From Parabacteroides gordonii MS-1 = DSM 23371 (GTDB lineage Bacteria; Bacteroidota; Bacteroidia; Bacteroidales; Tannerellaceae): DNA of 64,000 nt. This document shows positions 61,019 to 64,000 of this stretch, piece after piece. The notes below the pieces were generated by a model. The model saw only the letters and a list, made by a program, of their open reading frames with translations, was not told the DNA's origin and ran no database searches. The stretch is from the NCBI RefSeq assembly GCF_000969825.1, contig NZ_KQ033920.1, positions 1,719,082 through 1,783,081 on the forward strand. Reading direction: 5' to 3'. Numbering within the stretch: the stretch's first letter is position 1; each line of letters begins with the position of its first letter. The position numbers and the translations under genes are program-made.

Positions 61019-61166
61019 CAAAGTAGAAAACTGGCACTTTTCAAAATGTGGGGATATTCAGCGCAGGATATGCTATGCGTTTGTCATAGCGTGGCTGCAC
61101 TGTTTCCACATTTGGGTATGCCAGTACCTCTACTTTGAAACAGCGTCATGCCACGCTTTCTTTTTT
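61019..61166 (+). ncRNA. Switch-like structured RNA with alternative terminator
   Basis: Fold A: CAAAGTAGA (61019-61027) with TCTACTTTG (61129-61137), CTGGCA (61031-61036) with TGCCAG (61119-61124), AAATGTGG (61044-61051) with CCACATTT (61106-61113), and an apical GCTATG/CATAGC. Fold B: AGCGTGGC (61088-61095) with GCCACGCT (61150-61157) and CTGTTTC (61100-61106) with GAAACAG (61137-61143), followed by TTCTTTTTT. The folds share bases at three places and cross topologically. So this is either an attenuator of the next gene or a small RNA with a pseudoknot and its own terminator. Confidence 0.6.
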
Positions 61167-61225
61167 GGGGTTGCGGCTAACGTGCCAAGACAGTAGGGAT
61201 TTATATCACTTTAATACCTGACAAT

Positions 61226-61744
61226 ATGGAACAAATCAAAGCGCACATCGCCGTATCGCTGGACGGGCATACCGCCACGCCGGACTATGAACTGGACTGG
61301 ATGCCCCGTGAGGTCAAGGAACTGGCGGCAAGGGAACACGCCGCCGCAAGCTGCCTGCTTATGGGGGCGAACACCTACAACTACATCTTTGAACACTGGG
61401 GCGGGTGGCCGCACAAAAGCAAACGGTCTTTTGTGGTGTCACACTACGACACCAACGTTACACCGGACTGCGGGGTGGAGTTCCTGACCGAAGAACCGCT
61501 GCAAAGGGTCTATGAACTGAAACAGGAAACCGACATGCTGGTGGTGGGTGGCGGCAAGCTGCTTACTTCATTGATTAAAGCCGGACTGCTGGACAGCCTG
61601 ACAATCTACACCGTCCCGGTCATGGCGGGCAAAGGCATCGGTTTTGTCGGGGAAACATCCGGCTCGCTGTGGAAGCTCTCGGAAAGCAGGGTGCTGGATA
61701 ACGGGGTGGTCTGTTCGACCTACCTGTTTGGCGGGAACATATAA
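61226..61744 (+). CDS. Dihydrofolate reductase/RibD C-terminal-like reductase
   Basis: The 172-residue protein has the DHFR/RibD fold: IKAHIAVSLDGHTATPDYEL at the N-terminus, ASCLLMGANTYNYIFEHWGG, MLVVGGGKLLTSLIKAGLLD and the end IYTVPVMAGKGIGFVG. It likely uses NADPH; the substrate is unknown. DHFR-like genes are common passengers of Bacteroides ICEs. It follows the switch-like RNA by about 60 bp. Confidence 0.88.
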   Translation: MEQIKAHIAVSLDGHTATPDYELDWMPREVKELAAREHAAASCLLMGANTYNYIFEHWGGWPHKSKRSFVVSHYDTNVTPDCGVEFLTEEPLQRVYELKQETDMLVVGGGKLLTSLIKAGLLDSLTIYTVPVMAGKGIGFVGETSGSLWKLSESRVLDNGVVCSTYLFGGNI

Positions 61745-61746
61745 AA

Positions 61747-61772
61747 AATGCGCCCGGTTTCCCTCCGGGCGC
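61747..61772 (-). terminator. Terminator of topB
   Basis: GCGCCCGG pairs with CCGGGCGC around a short loop. The minus-strand transcript then has a run of six T. It may also slow plus-strand transcription from the reductase gene. Confidence 0.85.
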
Positions 61773-61841
61773 AACCACTAAAATTTCAATTATTATAAGC
61801 TGTAAAACCTATCACAATGAAATTTCAGCGGCAAAGATAGG

Positions 61842-63899
61842 CTATTTCTTCGGTTTCGCTTTCTTTTCGGGGAATGAAAAACCGACATTGAACTGCTCGT
61901 CCAGTACCAGCGAAGCATCGAAAGCCTTGCCGTTCTTGCCCTTGAAGCCCTTGATTAGCCCGGTCTTGCGTTTAGTCACCAGCTCGACAATCTGCTTGTC
62001 GGAAAGCTGCTTGTCGCACTTGTTGCGGAATATGGTAAGCGTGCAGTCCACGTTGGAACACTTCGCCACTTTCGGGTAGAACAGGATGCGCCCGCTGCCG
62101 CATTTCGGGCAGGGGCAGGTTTCACCAGTAGCGACAGATAGCTGCACCGATAGCAGTTCTGCGGTGATTTGCGTTGCGTACACCTCGATGCCCTTTCGGA
62201 ACGTGTCGGCATCCATGCTGCCCGCTTCTATCTTGGCAAGGGCGGTTTCCCACATGCCCGTCATTTCGACATCGGCAATCTTCTTGTCCCTGACAATCCC
62301 ATAAACGGCAAGCCCCTTGTCGGTAGGCACAAGGTTCTTCTTCTCACGCACGATGTACTGGCGGGCGAACAGCGTTTCGATAATCGCCGCACGGGTGGCG
62401 GGCGTGCCTATCCCGACATCTTTCAGGCTGGCTTTCAGTTCGGCATCTTCCAGTTCCCTGCCTGCGTTCTCCATTGCCGCCAACAGGCTGCTTTCCGTGT
62501 GCAGCGGTTTCGGCTTGGTCTGCTTTTCGAGCAGATCCACGCCGGAGAGTGGCAAATATTCTCCCTCTTGGAGTGGCGGCAGGCTGGCGGCTTCTTCATC
62601 CCCGCCCGTTTCCGGCTCGCCGAACACGGCACGCCACCCGGCTTCTTTCATCACAGACCCTTTCACCGTAAAGTCGGTATCTCCCCCTGACAGCAAGGCG
62701 GTGGTAACGTCTTTCACGCACTTGCCCGAAAAGGCTTCCAGCATACGCCCGGCTACCAGCTCGTAAACCGCCCGCTCGTCTTTGGAAAGTTCGCCGGGCA
62801 GGTTCTCGGTAATGATTAAGGCGTGGTGGTCGGTCACTTTGCCGTCATTCACGCTGCGGCGGTTCAGGGGTGTGCCGTCCAGCCCGGCGGCATACCCGGC
62901 AAAGCGGGAGTATTGCCCCAGCAGGGCGACACGTTCCGGCATTTCATCGAAAACGTCCTCCGGGATATAGCGGCTTCCGGTTCGGGGATAGGACATCACT
63001 TTCTTTTCATACAGGCTTTGCGCTATGGAAAGCGTCTTGTCAGCCGAGAAGTTCAGCTTCGTGTTCGCTTCCTTTTGCAGCGTGGTAAGGTCGTACAAAA
63101 GCGGCGGTTCTTGGCAGGCTTCTTTCCTCTCAACGGATTTAACCACAAGTTGCCCGGCATCCTTTACCCGTTGCAGGGCGGCTATGGCTTCGGGCTGCTG
63201 TTCCCACTTGGCGGTCGATTGGGCGGTAAAATTTATTCCCCCGCTGGCGGTCACCGCTTTGAGTTGCCAAAACTTGGCGGGTACGAAATTCCTGTTCTCC
63301 AAATAGCGGCCGCATATCATCACGAGCGTGGGTGTCTGTACCCTGCCCAGCGAGAACACCCCCTGCCCGGCAGCTACGCTCAACGCTTGGGTGGCGTTTA
63401 TCCCTATCAGCCAGTCCGCTTCGCTGCGGGACTTGGCAGAGAGGTAAAGGTTATCGTAACGCTCTCCCGGCTGCAAGTTATCCAGCCCCTCACGGATTGC
63501 CTTGTCGGTAAGGCTGCTTATCCACAGGCGCACAAATGGTTTCCGGCAGTTCAGGTAATGGAAGATATAGCGGAAGATTAACTCACCCTCACGCCCGGCA
63601 TCGGTGGCGACAATAATCCGGTCGCACTGGTCGAACACTTCCTTTATCACTTTCAACTGTTTCAGCACGCCGGGGTCTGCCTTGTACCCTTTCTCCGCTT
63701 TCACCTGACGGGGGATTAGCTGGAAATCGGGCGGCAGTATGGGCAGGCTCTCCCTGCGGAAGTTCGCCACGCCGTAGGCTTCCGGCATGGCAAGCTGGAT
63801 TAAGTGGCCGAACGCCCATGTCACCATATACCCGTTGCCGGAAAGATAACCGTCATTACGCCCGGTCGCACCGATGATGCGGGCGATGTCCTTTGCCAC
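61842..63899 (-). CDS. topB: DNA topoisomerase III with disrupted 5' end
   Basis: This 685-residue type IA topoisomerase (from a GTG) carries the toprim part (IIVATDAGREGELIFRY), the active-site Tyr region KKVMSYPRTGSRYIP, YDLTTLQKEAN and a C-terminal zinc-binding segment (CPCPKCGSGRILFYP). In CTnDOT the Exc protein of the excision operon is of this family. The usual N-terminal AEKPSVAKDIA is broken: codons for EKPS are present at 63911-63900, but TAA and TGA lie in frame just before them (63917-63912). No start codon is available upstream, so the metal-binding Glu of this motif would be lost unless a frameshift is corrected or the sequence has an error. Confidence 0.88.
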   Translation of the reverse strand: MAKDIARIIGATGRNDGYLSGNGYMVTWAFGHLIQLAMPEAYGVANFRRESLPILPPDFQLIPRQVKAEKGYKADPGVLKQLKVIKEVFDQCDRIIVATDAGREGELIFRYIFHYLNCRKPFVRLWISSLTDKAIREGLDNLQPGERYDNLYLSAKSRSEADWLIGINATQALSVAAGQGVFSLGRVQTPTLVMICGRYLENRNFVPAKFWQLKAVTASGGINFTAQSTAKWEQQPEAIAALQRVKDAGQLVVKSVERKEACQEPPLLYDLTTLQKEANTKLNFSADKTLSIAQSLYEKKVMSYPRTGSRYIPEDVFDEMPERVALLGQYSRFAGYAAGLDGTPLNRRSVNDGKVTDHHALIITENLPGELSKDERAVYELVAGRMLEAFSGKCVKDVTTALLSGGDTDFTVKGSVMKEAGWRAVFGEPETGGDEEAASLPPLQEGEYLPLSGVDLLEKQTKPKPLHTESSLLAAMENAGRELEDAELKASLKDVGIGTPATRAAIIETLFARQYIVREKKNLVPTDKGLAVYGIVRDKKIADVEMTGMWETALAKIEAGSMDADTFRKGIEVYATQITAELLSVQLSVATGETCPCPKCGSGRILFYPKVAKCSNVDCTLTIFRNKCDKQLSDKQIVELVTKRKTGLIKGFKGKNGKAFDASLVLDEQFNVGFSFPEKKAKPKK

Positions 63900-64000
63900 G
63901 CTGGGCTTTTCTTATCACAAGTAAATTATTATCCAAAGCCTTTATTTTTGTCTGTCTGTATATCAGCTATTTAAACACATTACTTTATATTACAGCTTTG

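Larger units (their letters stand above)
48311..64000. mobile_element. CTnDOT-like integrative and conjugative element, left part
   Basis: From the tRNA-Ser remnant to the window end the genes are a TetR regulator, tyrosine recombinase, cargo array, AraC regulator, RteC, excisionase-like HTH, toprim/RecA-like replication protein and topoisomerase III. RteC and topoisomerase III (Exc) are hallmarks of the CTnDOT excision region. The cargo array (50515-56513) is visibly AT-rich while the backbone after 56540 is GC-rich, so cargo and backbone have different origins. The right end lies outside the window. Confidence 0.88.

Noticed and set aside
60918..61196. A 92-residue reading frame between the replication and reductase genes
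   Set aside because: It overlaps the promoter and both arms of the RNA structure, lacks a convincing start and resembles nothing.

Overview
The window comes from a gut-type Bacteroidales chromosome, most likely Parabacteroides or a close relative. The evidence is repeated matches to the Bacteroidetes promoter (TTTG, 19-21 bp, TAnnTTTG), surface proteins with GLUG repeats and a T9SS-like C-terminal tail, multicopy AAA-ATPase/PD-(D/E)XK genes, a NUDIX-type xylose regulator and, on the right, a CTnDOT-like integrative and conjugative element (ICE). The genus is an inference.

Left part (1-48,300, chromosome). Two near-identical AAA-ATPase/PD-(D/E)XK genes (72-1628 and 11202-12749) flank a minus-strand run: a small membrane protein, an HU-like/DUF4469 protein, two paralogous GLUG surface proteins and, between these, an alkylsulfatase-type metallo-hydrolase. 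Six 15-bp dyads at an exact 23-bp period precede the second GLUG gene. Next come a membrane TPR/AraC regulator and a xylose operon (NUDIX regulator, xylB, xylA, xylose/H+ symporter), a TrkH/TrkA potassium uptake pair, a CNNM/HlyC-type membrane protein, and a solitary Card1/Can2-like CARF nuclease with no CRISPR locus in view. Further right are a Tat-exported TIM-barrel protein, CDGSH Fe-S protein, BamA-type barrel protein, Smr-less MutS2, RtcB behind a long structured RNA leader, several small regulators and enzymes, and a HigBA toxin-antitoxin pair.

Right part (about 48,310-64,000, ICE). The boundary is a truncated 3' end of a tRNA-Ser gene that still has its own terminator, so the element has entered the 3' end of that tRNA gene. 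From the junction rightward the element has a 17-bp inverted repeat made of GTGCAAG heptamers, a TetR regulator, a perfect 10-2-10 palindrome over the integrase promoter and a tyrosine recombinase. Then follows an array of small same-strand cargo genes (PoNi-type, DUF7691-like and Imm11-like immunity proteins, exported proteins and small membrane proteins). After that comes the ICE backbone: AraC regulator, RteC, excisionase-like HTH protein, toprim/RecA-like replication protein, a structured RNA, a DHFR/RibD-like reductase and topoisomerase III.

The most notable system is the cargo array. Eight intergenic repeats of about 42-49 bp share one architecture (nested hairpins with different, compensating stem sequences, flanked by TAAC and CCATTA). 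They separate unrelated immunity-type genes downstream of a recombinase, as in an integron of defence genes. This resembles what I recall of recombinase-associated acquired interbacterial defence (rAID) clusters in gut Bacteroidales. Two array genes take their stop codon and last residues from the repeat itself, and one repeat looks like a chimera of two others, pointing to recombination inside the repeat.
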